This document shows, piece by piece, positions 55,596 through 64,000 of a stretch of DNA of 64,000 nt. The position numbers were made by a program, and so were the translations under genes. The stretch covers positions 62,001 through 126,000 of the forward strand of contig NZ_FMAJ01000002.1 of the NCBI RefSeq assembly GCF_900094625.1, given 5' to 3'. The DNA is from Rhizobium aethiopicum (lineage in GTDB: Bacteria > Pseudomonadota > Alphaproteobacteria > Rhizobiales > Rhizobiaceae). The notes under the pieces are model-generated. The model was not told the origin of the DNA and did not search any database. It saw only the letters and a list, made by a program, of their open reading frames with translations. Each line of letters opens with the position of its first letter. Positions within the stretch are counted from its first letter, which is position 1.

Positions 55596-55627
55596 AAGAC
55601 CCGCACGCATTGTCCATCGCGGGTCTT
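55596..55627 (-). terminator. Terminator of the aminotransferase gene
   Basis: AAGACCCGC (55596-55604) pairs with GCGGGTCTT (55619-55627). On the minus strand the stem runs into TTTTCGTCT, so it suits the aminotransferase gene ending at 55651. Confidence 0.65.
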
Positions 55628-55650
55628 GAACGGAAACCTCCGGAGTGTCT

Positions 55651-56976
55651 TCAGATGTTGTTCTGCAGGATGGTCCTGAGTTTGCCGAAGAGCTCGTCGA
55701 TATGGTGTTTCTCGATGATCAGCGGCGGGGAGAGTGCGATGATGTCGCCGGTGGTGCGGATCAGGAGGCCACTTTCATAAGCCTTGAGGAAGGCGGTGAA
55801 GGCGCGCTTGGTGGGCTCACCGGCGATCGGGTCGAGTTCGATCGCGCCGATCAGGCCGGTGTTCCTGATGTCGATGACATTGGGGCAGTCCTTGAGCGAA
55901 TGCAGCGCATCGGCCCAGTAGTCGGAAAGCTCGGCGGCGCGTGTGAGCAGGCCCTCTTCCCTGTAGGTGTCGAGCGTGGCAAGCGCTGCAGCAGAAGCAA
56001 TCGGGTTACCGGAATAGGTATAGCCGTGGAAGAATTCGATCATGTGCTCCGGGCCGTTCATGAAGGCGTCATGGATCTCGGAGGTGACGAACACCGCTCC
56101 CATCGGGATGACCCCATTAGTCAGCCCTTTGGCGGCGGTGATCATGTCGGGCTTGACGTCGTAATATTGCGCGGCGAAGGGTGCGCCGAGGCGGCCGAAG
56201 CCGGTGATGACCTCGTCGAAGATCAGAAGAATGCCGTGCCTGGTGCAGATTTCGCGCAGCTTCTGCAAATAGCCCTTCGGCGGGATCAGGACGCCGGTGG
56301 AGCCCGCCACCGGCTCGACGATGACGGCAGCAATGGTGGAGGCGTCATGTAGCGTGACGATGCGCTCGAGTTCGGTGGCGATATCGCCGCCATGCTCGGG
56401 CTCGCCGCGAGTGAAGTTGTTCTTGCCGGGCTGGTGGGTATGCGGCATGTGATCGACGCCGGTCAGCAGCGTCCCGAACATCTTGCGGTTGGTGACGATG
56501 CCGCCGACCGAGATGCCGCCGAAATTGACGCCGTGATATCCGCGCTCGCGGCCGATCAGGCGGAAGCGGGAACCATTGCCTTTGACGCGGTGGTAGGCGA
56601 GCGCCACCTTGAGCGCCGTCTCGACGGATTCGGATCCGGAATTGGTGTAGAGAACGTGGTTCAAGCCTTCGGGGGCAATGTCGACCAGGCGGTTCGCCAG
56701 TTCGAAGGCCTTGGGGTGGCCGAGCTGGAAAGCCGGTGCGTAGTCGAGTTCGCCTGCCTGCTCGCGGATCGCCTCGGTGATCTTCGGACGGCAGTGGCCC
56801 GCATTGACGCACCAGAGACCGGCCGTGCCGTCCAACACCTGGCGGCCGTCATGGGTGGTATAATGCATATCCTTGGCACCGACGAACAGCCGCGGCTCCT
56901 TCTTGAACTGGCGATTTGCCGTAAACGGCATCCAGAAGGCACGAAGATCGTTCGGTGCATTAAGGCGGTTGGACAT
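55651..56976 (-). CDS. Omega-amino acid--pyruvate aminotransferase (class III)
   Basis: The 441-residue PLP enzyme moves an omega-amino group, for example from beta-alanine, to pyruvate. It starts DLRAFWMPFTANRQFK, typical of beta-alanine--pyruvate transaminases. Other features are VLYTNSGSESVETALKVA, GYHGVNFGGISVGG, LIFDEVITGFGRLG and the PLP Lys in DMITAAKGLTNGVIP. Full length is present. The gap of 331 bp upstream separates it from nolR. The exact substrate is inferred from resemblance. Confidence 0.88.
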   Translation of the reverse strand: MSNRLNAPNDLRAFWMPFTANRQFKKEPRLFVGAKDMHYTTHDGRQVLDGTAGLWCVNAGHCRPKITEAIREQAGELDYAPAFQLGHPKAFELANRLVDIAPEGLNHVLYTNSGSESVETALKVALAYHRVKGNGSRFRLIGRERGYHGVNFGGISVGGIVTNRKMFGTLLTGVDHMPHTHQPGKNNFTRGEPEHGGDIATELERIVTLHDASTIAAVIVEPVAGSTGVLIPPKGYLQKLREICTRHGILLIFDEVITGFGRLGAPFAAQYYDVKPDMITAAKGLTNGVIPMGAVFVTSEIHDAFMNGPEHMIEFFHGYTYSGNPIASAAALATLDTYREEGLLTRAAELSDYWADALHSLKDCPNVIDIRNTGLIGAIELDPIAGEPTKRAFTAFLKAYESGLLIRTTGDIIALSPPLIIEKHHIDELFGKLRTILQNNI

Positions 56977-57307
56977 GCTGTTCTCCCGGCCGCTGACGGC
57001 CCGTTTCCGGGGGCTTGTCGCCCGAATTTTTACTGCCCGGTCAAATTATCAGCGCTTCCTCACGCGTCAACGAGAAAAGTCCCGATGCTTCGTGCTGTTC
57101 AGCATCCGACCCTGCTCCGGCAAGACGTTGGCAGTTGGACTGATGGCGGGCATCTGACGAAGGCACCAGGAATCCTCAAAAGGACGAGACCGGCAAATCG
57201 CAGGATTTGCCGGTCGTGTCTTCAGGTTCAGGTGCTCGATTGTGCCGGGGCCTCCAGGAGCATTCACTTGGGCGCGGCACCGGCCGGCGGCTATGTCAGC
57301 GCTATCA
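56977..57307. other. 331-bp intergenic region between the aminotransferase gene and nolR
   Basis: It holds a perfect hairpin at 57188-57215 (listed separately) and otherwise no convincing gene. Open frames across it continue from antisense frames of the neighbours. The promoter of the aminotransferase gene should be near its right-hand start. Confidence 0.5.
57188..57215 (-). terminator. Hairpin downstream of nolR
   Basis: GACCGGCAAATC and its exact complement flank a GCAG loop. On the minus strand TCGTCCTTTTG follows. It lies about 93 bases after the nolR stop and may end that transcript. Confidence 0.5.
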
Positions 57308-57625
57308 TCAGGCCGCGGATCTACTTCTGCTCGCAACGAGGTAGATGTCTTCGAGCGTTGCAAGGATCTTCATGACCGGCTCGGAGGTACTCGAATAGTA
57401 GATCGTTTGGGCGTCGCGGCGGGTCTTGACCAGCTTCTGCGCTCGCAGTTTCGAAAGGTGCTGTGAAAGAGCCGATTGGCTGAGGCCGACTTGTGTGGCA
57501 AGCACGCCGACGGCGACTTCGCCTTTCACCAAGCTGCACAGGATCAGCAATCTTTTGGGGTTGGCCATGGCTGACAATAGCGCTGCCGCCACATTCGTGT
57601 GGTCAGCCAAAACAGGGGTTTCCAT
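57308..57625 (-). CDS. nolR: ArsR-type regulator NolR
   Basis: The 105-residue winged-helix protein closely matches NolR as I remember it from S. meliloti: LLSAMANPKRLLILCSLVKG, GLSQSALSQHLSKLRAQKLV (recognition helix) and KTRRDAQTIYYSSTSEPV. NolR is a dimeric repressor of nod genes and of many growth functions in rhizobia. Metal-binding Cys residues of ArsR are absent, as in NolR. The C-terminus is shorter than in S. meliloti. A candidate NolR box lies directly before the start, in line with self-repression. No nod gene is in the window. Confidence 0.82.
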   Translation of the reverse strand: METPVLADHTNVAAALLSAMANPKRLLILCSLVKGEVAVGVLATQVGLSQSALSQHLSKLRAQKLVKTRRDAQTIYYSSTSEPVMKILATLEDIYLVASRSRSAA

Positions 57626-57626
57626 A

Positions 57627-57642
57627 TTGTTATCTTCCTAAT
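57627..57642 (-). promoter_or_regulatory. Candidate NolR box in the nolR leader
   Basis: The minus strand reads ATTAG, 9 bases, AA, matching the remembered consensus (A/T)TTAG-N9-A(T/A). It ends 2 bases before the ATG and covers the ribosome binding region. Confidence 0.5.
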
Positions 57643-57733
57643 GCGAAACGTACATCATCTATCTGGCACAGCCGTCTGCCGGAGCTGGCGGCCAAAACTA
57701 GCAACTGGGCGCGAAGATTGTATATACCTAAAT

Positions 57734-58483
57734 TTAAGGTATCGAGTATGCTATTTTAGATATGTTTGAACAAATGTGATCGGAATCCACAGCGAGGGTT
57801 TCGAATTCGTACCGCACCAAAAAATCACCGGAAACGATCTCGAAACCCGCCGGATCGACACCGCAGATGCGCCAGGAAGCGGATTTCGGGGCTTTTAAGC
57901 GCACCGCAAGCATTTTTGCCACATCGGGATGGCGTTCTACTAAATCTCGCACTGTTTCGGCAGCTTTGGCGGCGATCTCTTCGTTTGCGGTTGAGTGGAT
58001 GATGAGATCTCGTCCGCCGAGGTGGTAGGCGCGGCCGAAGCCGCCGTTGAGGCTCGCCTGCTCCGGATTGAGACGGAAGAAGAGGAAGTCAGGAAAATCG
58101 ATATAGAGATTTGCCTTGGGATGGCGATCAAGAAATCGCGTGCGAATGCGCGCGTGGAAGCGATGACCACGCTCGATAGTCTCCGCCGTGCATTGGGTCG
58201 TCAGCCGGCCATAAGCGAGGGGGTCGCCCTTGCCCGGCTCGCCGGTAAGCAACGAGGCACGTGGGTCTCTTACGAGCGCCTTGGTATGAGCCGAAAGCTT
58301 CGAAACGAGGATGACGGGGGCGCCGTCGATATCGGTGGCGAGGAGGACGCGGCTGGCGAAGGGAAAACCGGTCTCGGGATCGAGAACGGCAAGCGCCGCG
58401 TGCCGCGCGGAGCGCAGCAGCACGCGGGCGAGCTTGCGAGCCTCGTCGTCGGTTTCGCGTATTGGCGAGGGCTGATCTTTCAT
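57734..58483 (-). CDS. HugZ-like / pyridoxamine-phosphate-oxidase-fold protein
   Basis: The 249-residue protein has an N-terminal split-barrel FMN-binding domain (ARVLLRSARHAALAVLDPETGFPFASRV, then ISVL-type strands with LVSKLSAHTKALVRDPRASLL) and a C-terminal DUF2470-like part (about 165-245). This plan is that of HugZ, a haem-degrading enzyme, and of related proteins of unknown role. The ATG at 58483 gives MKDQPSPIRETDDEARKLAR; the frame continues 26 codons upstream into choV. Haem utilisation genes are not adjacent, so the activity is unproven. Confidence 0.8.
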   Translation of the reverse strand: MKDQPSPIRETDDEARKLARVLLRSARHAALAVLDPETGFPFASRVLLATDIDGAPVILVSKLSAHTKALVRDPRASLLTGEPGKGDPLAYGRLTTQCTAETIERGHRFHARIRTRFLDRHPKANLYIDFPDFLFFRLNPEQASLNGGFGRAYHLGGRDLIIHSTANEEIAAKAAETVRDLVERHPDVAKMLAVRLKAPKSASWRICGVDPAGFEIVSGDFLVRYEFETLAVDSDHICSNISKIAYSIP

Positions 58484-58514
58484 ATCCGCTTTGTGGCAAA
58501 GCGGATGGAAAACA

Positions 58515-59563
<1,049 letters not shown>

Positions 59564-59567
<4 letters not shown>

Positions 59568-60445
59568 GCGCCGTCTCCTTCACCCGCCGTGCGGAACATG
59601 CGGTCGAGAATGATCGCCAGGATGACGATGCACAGACCAGCTTCGAAGCCCTTGGCGACATTGACGGTGTTCAGCGCGCGCACCACAGGCACGCCGAGAC
59701 CGTCGGCGCCGACGAGGGCCGCAATAACCACCATTGAAAGCGACAGCATGATGGTCTGGGTGAGGCCTGCCATGATTTGCGGCGCGGCGAAGGGAAGCTC
59801 GACCTTGCGCAGCACCTGCATCGGTCGCGCGCCGAAGGCGACGGCCGCTTCGACGAGGGACGGCGGCGTCGAAATGATGCCGAGGCGCGTCAGCCGGATG
59901 GGGGCGGGGATCGCGAAGATGACGGTCGCGATCAGGCCGGGCACCATGCCGAGGCCGAACAGGATGAGCGCCGGAATCAGATAGACGAATGTCGGGATGG
60001 TCTGCATCAGATCGAGCGCGGGGCGCATGGCGGCATAGATCCAGGCGCGGCGTGCAGCTGCTATGCCGAGCGGGATGCCGATTACCATGCTGACGAAGGT
60101 GGAGGCAAGCACGAGGGCGAGCGTCTCCGTCGTTTCCTTCCAGTACCCCTGGTTCATGATGAGCAGCAGGCCAAGACAGGTGAAGAGAGTGACCGCGATC
60201 GACCGGCGCAGCCAGAAGGCGATAGCGGCGATGATGGCAATTACAATCAACGGGTGAGGCGTCTGCAGCACGAAGAGCAGCCCGTCAATGACGTGCGACA
60301 GCAGGGAGGCGAGCTGGTCGAAGAACCACGCGCCATTCGACGTCAGCCAATCCACGAAGGATTTTGCCCAGGGGCCGATGGGAATCTTAAAGTCGGTGAT
60401 CCAGTTCAAGGGCGCGCCTATCCAATAAAAATCAACAATGGACAA
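59564..60445 (-). CDS. choW: Choline ABC transporter, permease
   Basis: The 293-residue permease has about six membrane segments. LVLASTFVSMVIGIPLGIAAARR in adjoining parts and the EAAVAFGARPMQVLRKVELPFAAPQI loop (about residue 205) are typical of ProW/OpuAB proteins. It starts at a TTG (60445) without a visible Shine-Dalgarno; a later TTG at the APLNW region is an alternative. A hairpin lies in the 36 bp between it and choX. Confidence 0.88.
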
Positions 60446-60452
60446 AATGAAA

Positions 60453-60472
60453 CGGGGCGGCTCGCCGCCCCG
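60453..60472 (-). terminator. Hairpin in the choX-choW gap
   Basis: CGGGGCGGC and its exact complement GCCGCCCCG flank TC. On the minus strand it follows the choX stop and is followed by TTTCATTTTG, so it may be a partial terminator that keeps choX at a higher level. Confidence 0.6.
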
Positions 60473-60481
60473 CTCATAGCA

Positions 60482-61438
60482 TCAAAGGCCGAGGCCGGTC
60501 TTGGCGGCCGCCAGCGCATCGCCCTTGCCGTCACGGGTCTTGACGCCGGCGAGCCAGGGCTCAAGCGCGGAGGGGTTGGCCTTAAGCCATTCGGAAGCTG
60601 CTGCCTCCGGCTCCTTGCCGTCGTTGAGGATTTTGCCCATGATCTGGTTCTCCATGTCGAGGGAGAAGATCAGGTTCTTCAGCATCGCGCCGACATTCGG
60701 GCATTCGTCGAGATAGCCGGCGCGAACATTTGTGTAGACCTTTGCGCCGCCGAAATCAGGGCCGAAGACGTCGTCGCCACCTGTGAGATAGGTCAGCTTG
60801 AAGTTGGTGTTCATCGGATGGGGCTCCCAACCGAGGAAGACCACCGGCTTGCCGGCTTTCTCTGCACGCGCGACCTGGGCTAGCATCCCCTGTTCGGAGG
60901 ATTCGACAACTTCCATATCCTTCAGGCCGAAGGTGTCCTTTTCGATCAGGTCCATGACGAGCCGGTTGCCGTCATTGCCCGGCTCGATGCCATAGATCTT
61001 GCCGTCGAGATCGTCCTTGTGAGCGGCGATGTCCTTGAAGTCCTTGATGCCGAGCTCGGCGCCCTTGGCGTTGGTGGCGAGCGTGTACTTGGCGCCGACG
61101 AGGTTGGGGCCAAAGGATTCGACGGACTTGTCGTCGATATAAGGGCGAACGTCCTTTTCCTGTGTCGGCATCCAGTTGCCGAGAAAGACGTCGATGTCCT
61201 TGTTCTTCAGCGAGGTGTAAGTGACCGGCACCGAGAGGACCTTGACGTCGGTCTGATAACCGATGCTCTTCAGGACGACGGAGGCGGTGGCCGTGGTGGC
61301 GGTGATGTCAGTCCAGCCGACATCCGAGAAGCGGACGGTGGAGCAGCTTTCGGGATCGGCGGCGAACGTCGCGGTCGCAACGGAGAGGGCGGCGACGGCA
61401 GTTGCAGTGACGAGTTTGAATGCGCTTGTTGTTTTCAT
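60482..61438 (-). CDS. choX: Choline-binding periplasmic protein
   Basis: The 318-residue protein has a signal peptide (about 1-23, cut after TFA). It is an OpuAC-type binding protein. VRFSDVGWTDITATTA, FLGNWMPTQEKDVRPYI and VFLGWEPHPMNTNF contain the Trp and Tyr residues that in ChoX form the aromatic box for choline. The ATG at 61438 (MKTTSAFKL) is chosen. It leads choX-choW-choV. Choline feeds betaine synthesis, used for stress protection and as a carbon source in rhizobia. Confidence 0.92.
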   Translation of the reverse strand: MKTTSAFKLVTATAVAALSVATATFAADPESCSTVRFSDVGWTDITATTATASVVLKSIGYQTDVKVLSVPVTYTSLKNKDIDVFLGNWMPTQEKDVRPYIDDKSVESFGPNLVGAKYTLATNAKGAELGIKDFKDIAAHKDDLDGKIYGIEPGNDGNRLVMDLIEKDTFGLKDMEVVESSEQGMLAQVARAEKAGKPVVFLGWEPHPMNTNFKLTYLTGGDDVFGPDFGGAKVYTNVRAGYLDECPNVGAMLKNLIFSLDMENQIMGKILNDGKEPEAAASEWLKANPSALEPWLAGVKTRDGKGDALAAAKTGLGL

Positions 61439-61674
61439 TTTAGACTCCCAGTCTTTAAGTCCCCAAGCCAATCACCAATAGCCCAGTTTGACAAGCGACC
61501 TCAGTGCGTTTGCGTCGTATCGACGGGTGCGATTGCGACGCCGGCAGATTTTTCACAGCGGCCGGTTCTCGAGCGTTTCGGCGGTTTTTCGACGCCGATT
61601 CCTGTGATTATTGCCCTTGCGGGGCTTTTCTTTGCCGGTCCGAGCTTCCAATACACCGATCAAGGAGAAATCGG

Positions 61675-62277
61675 ATGGCAAAGCTCTACTTCAACTACTC
61701 GACGATGAATGCCGGCAAGTCGACGATGCTGTTGCAAGCCTCCTATAATTATCAGGAGCGCGGCATGCGCACGGTGCAACTGATCGCCGCCTTCGACGAG
61801 CGTGCCGGCCGCGGCGTCATCGGCTCGCGGATCGGGCTGGAGGCGAGCGCCATTCCCTTCGAGCCGGATGAGGATCTGTTCCGGCTGGTCAGGACGCTGA
61901 GCGGCGAAGGGGCGCCGATCTCCTGCGTCTTCGTGGATGAGGCGCATTTCATGACGCCTCTCCATGTCTGGCAACTTGCCCGCGTCGTTGACCGGCTCGG
62001 CATCCCCGTCATGGTCTATGGGCTGAGGACCGATTTTCAGGGCAAGCTGTTTCCTGCCTCGCAGGAACTCCTGGCGATCGCCGACGAAATGCGCGAGGTG
62101 CGCACGATCTGCCATTGCGGGCGCAAGGCCACGATGGTGGTGCGGCTGGACGCGCAGGGAAAGGTGCTGCATGAGGGCGCGCAGATCGATGTCGGCGGCA
62201 ACGAGAAATATGTCTCGCTCTGCCGCAGACACTGGGACGACGAAATGAACGGGGCCTGGATCGCCGAGCCGGTATGA
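61675..62277 (+). CDS. tdk: Thymidine kinase
   Basis: The 200-residue enzyme phosphorylates thymidine. Features: FNYSTMNAGKSTMLLQASYNYQERG (P-loop) at the N-terminus, CVFVDEAHFMTP with the catalytic Glu, GLRTDFQGKLFPAS (lasso region) and a zinc site with ICHCGRKATM and SLCRRHW. AAGGAG lies 8 bases before the ATG at 61675. It is transcribed with, or just before, the coiled-coil gene at 62352. Confidence 0.95.
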   Translation: MAKLYFNYSTMNAGKSTMLLQASYNYQERGMRTVQLIAAFDERAGRGVIGSRIGLEASAIPFEPDEDLFRLVRTLSGEGAPISCVFVDEAHFMTPLHVWQLARVVDRLGIPVMVYGLRTDFQGKLFPASQELLAIADEMREVRTICHCGRKATMVVRLDAQGKVLHEGAQIDVGGNEKYVSLCRRHWDDEMNGAWIAEPV

Positions 62278-62351
62278 GGCTGACGGCGCGACTGGTTTTC
62301 TTCGGCGCCGCAAGCGGCTAGCTTGAGCAGGAGATTCTGCGGAGAGATCAG

Positions 62352-63425
62352 GTGCGCAAAGCCCCGCCATTCGACAACCAATACGAAGCCGCAGGCGGCC
62401 TTGCCGAAAAGATTGCGGCCGAGGGAGCCTATTGCGAAACCTGCGTCCGCGCCTTTGACAGCGATGAAAAACATTCGGCCGACGAGGTCTTCCTCGAACA
62501 GAATGCCCGCTTCCAGTCCCATATCGCCGATGGCGCGGCTCTCGATGTGCTGCTCGCCGAGCTGGTCTTTACGTTGGACAGGATGACGGCTGAGGTTTCG
62601 GCCGACCTCGACAGCTTCCGCGGATTGACGCTGCGCGAGAAGATGGCCGGCTGGACGTCGCGCCAGCGGATGTGGCGCATGTATACCGAACGGGTGCGCG
62701 AGGCGCCCGTCATCGAGCGGCTGCTCGACCTCCTGGCGAAATCCGACGCGCTCGCCAGGCTGATCGGAAGCCAGCGCGCGTCGATCATCGAACGCCACAA
62801 GACGGCCGAGCGCGGCCTTGTCGACATCGTCGAGCAACGGCGCCGGCTGGTCGATTCGATCGATATCGCCCGCCTCAAGATGAAGGAGCTCAACGCCAAG
62901 GCGCTGACGACCCAGGGCCGTATCGGTGTCTATGGCAACAGGGCGCACTGGGAGCAGATGGAGGCGGAGCGGCGGGCGCTGAAGGCGGAGGCGGAGCGCA
63001 TTTCCGCCGAGGAGCATGAGATGCGGGACGACAGCCAACGGCGCGAGCGCTTCATCGGCCTGTTCCAGGCCTTCGTCGATTCGCTGAATGGCCGGATCGG
63101 TAACTGCAACGTCTTGCTTCGCAAGCTGATGATCGATGTCGAGGAGCGGCTGATCATCTATCAGGCGCAGGTCGATACCGAACGGCCGGGCATGAAGGTC
63201 AGGATCAAGCCGGACATCTTTCCCGATATTGCGGCGCCGGTCCGGCTGTTCGAGAAGGGCATGCTGGTCGCCCAGGATCTGGAGCGGCGAAAAAGCCGGG
63301 CCGACCTCGACGTCGCCGGAAAATTTCCGGCCTATGCCGCGCCGGCGCCGGGAACACCGGGAGCGCCGCTCATCGATACCGCGCGCAGGTCTTTCCGCCT
63401 CAGGCTGCCGTTCCTGCGTTCCTGA
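62352..63425 (+). CDS. Coiled-coil protein, function unknown
   Basis: The 357-residue soluble protein starts at GTG (62352). It is mostly helical and coiled coil (about residues 55-290), with charged repeats such as HWEQMEAERRALKAEAERISAEEHEM. Near the N-terminus is AYCETCVRAFDSDEK with two Cys. The C-terminus is Pro/Ala-rich, then Arg-rich. It precedes the DUF2333 gene by 135 bp on the same strand. I do not recognise a characterised family. Confidence 0.8.
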   Translation: MRKAPPFDNQYEAAGGLAEKIAAEGAYCETCVRAFDSDEKHSADEVFLEQNARFQSHIADGAALDVLLAELVFTLDRMTAEVSADLDSFRGLTLREKMAGWTSRQRMWRMYTERVREAPVIERLLDLLAKSDALARLIGSQRASIIERHKTAERGLVDIVEQRRRLVDSIDIARLKMKELNAKALTTQGRIGVYGNRAHWEQMEAERRALKAEAERISAEEHEMRDDSQRRERFIGLFQAFVDSLNGRIGNCNVLLRKLMIDVEERLIIYQAQVDTERPGMKVRIKPDIFPDIAAPVRLFEKGMLVAQDLERRKSRADLDVAGKFPAYAAPAPGTPGAPLIDTARRSFRLRLPFLRS

Positions 63426-63560
63426 TCTGCGCGGCGCGGTTTGCGCTGCTTTCATCCCGAAAATCGAGGAGCTCGTGTTGTGCTCGGGCTGGCGAGCGCA
63501 TATGTGGATGCAACGGGGCGGCGATGTCCCGGTGTTCGCCTCACCTGACAGGAGACGACG

Positions 63561-64000
63561 ATGCTTGACCGGATAGCCGGTTTTTTCAGGCTGATCGGCC
63601 AGACGATCGGTCGCTGGGCCCGCCTGTTTTTCGCCTGGGCCTTCTGGCCCTTCCTCGCCGCGCATGGCTGGTATCAGCGCCGGAGCTGGATGATCCGGCT
63701 GCCGATCATTGCATTCGTAGCGCTCTTCGTCGTGCTTTACGGCTATTTCTTCTGGCAGACGCAGGTCTGGACGAATTTCAACACCGCATTCGTCGGCCAG
63801 TACCGGCTCTCCGAACGCAAGGTTCCCGCCGGGCAGGAGCTGCCTGCGGCCGAGGGAGCCGTCACGGCGGCCGCCAAGACCTGCCAGCGGTCGGCCATCG
63901 TCGACGTTACCGCCGACCTGACCGATTTCAATGTCAACCAAAACGCATGGATATCCTCCATGCTGCTCTACAAGGCGGGCTTCTTCGGCATCGACTGGGA
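63561..64000 (+). CDS. DUF2333 family protein, N-terminal part (runs off the window)
   Basis: The first 146 residues are visible. The protein has a membrane segment (about 47-67) after a basic, Trp-rich cytoplasmic start (WARLFFAWAFWPFLAAHGWYQRRSW) and then a periplasmic part with TAAAKTCQRSAIVDVTADL and NVNQNAWISSMLLYKAGFF. This matches DUF2333 as I remember it. GGAG lies 7 bases before the ATG at 63561. Function unknown. Confidence 0.82.
   Translation, partial: MLDRIAGFFRLIGQTIGRWARLFFAWAFWPFLAAHGWYQRRSWMIRLPIIAFVALFVVLYGYFFWQTQVWTNFNTAFVGQYRLSERKVPAGQELPAAEGAVTAAAKTCQRSAIVDVTADLTDFNVNQNAWISSMLLYKAGFFGIDW

Noticed and set aside
62037..63941. 634-codon minus-strand open frame
   Set aside because: It is antisense to tdk, the coiled-coil gene and the DUF2333 gene, each with clear motifs or ribosome binding sites. 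High GC at third positions leaves antisense frames open.

Overview
The window looks like chromosomal DNA of a Rhizobium (R. leguminosarum / R. etli type). Reasons: a type II glutamine synthetase (glnII) with a divergent 63-codon gstI, a close NolR homologue, a choXWV choline transporter, a BacA-like peptide transporter, rhizobial intergenic palindromes (RIME-type), and high-GC coding sequence throughout. I saw no rRNA, tRNA, CRISPR array, prophage or intact insertion sequence.

Layout. 1-5.3 kb: the 3' end of uraH, a metallophosphoesterase, then a leftward envelope-stress operon (PspA-family protein, YqiJ-like protein, flotillin). 4.7-9.1 kb: a version of the E. coli ynb lipid cluster (ynbA divergent from ynbC-ynbD plus a small membrane protein). 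9.4-12.1 kb: two class III cyclases in opposite orientation. 12.3-22.9 kb: an FMN-dependent hydroxy-acid dehydrogenase, then purine catabolism (guaD, puuD, xdhC, xdhB, xdhA) with a LysR regulator. 22.9-31.2 kb: bdhA, glpK, an ECF42-type sigma factor with its DGPF-family partner, an SRPBCC protein, an LLM flavin oxidoreductase, a methionine aminopeptidase and an MFS transporter. 31.3-36.6 kb: the BacA-like gene, a polysaccharide-deacetylase-like protein, an NnrU protein, a YfgM-like TPR protein and der. 36.8-43.2 kb: an OhrR-like regulator and divergent esterase, a glycosyltransferase, glnII/gstI and a KDG-type sugar kinase. 43.4-52.6 kb: oppABCDF, an alpha-glucosidase and adenine deaminase. 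52.7-61.4 kb: a small TonB-C-like lipoprotein, a Liv-type binding protein, an HD-GYP protein, an omega-aminotransferase, nolR, a HugZ-like protein and choXWV. 61.7-64 kb: tdk, a coiled-coil protein and the start of a DUF2333 gene.

How the genes work together. Adenine and guanine deaminases feed xanthine dehydrogenase, PuuD makes 5-hydroxyisourate, and UraH hydrolyses it, so most of a purine-to-ureide route lies in one window, though not in one operon. glnII and gstI share a 429-bp control region that shows a sigma-54 promoter and two NtrC-like palindromes, the distal one lying over the likely gstI promoter.

The most unusual item is at 3393-4532. A PspA/IM30 domain is preceded, in the same reading frame, by about 160 residues that resemble the N-terminal part of IS605-type TnpB/OrfB proteins but lack the RuvC nuclease. 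A strong internal Shine-Dalgarno and ATG could also give PspA alone. The second is a shared motif (TGTCGG-N17-CGTC) upstream of both the ECF42 operon and the following SRPBCC gene, which suggests a small self-regulated sigma regulon. Family assignments are from reading the proteins; no database search was run.
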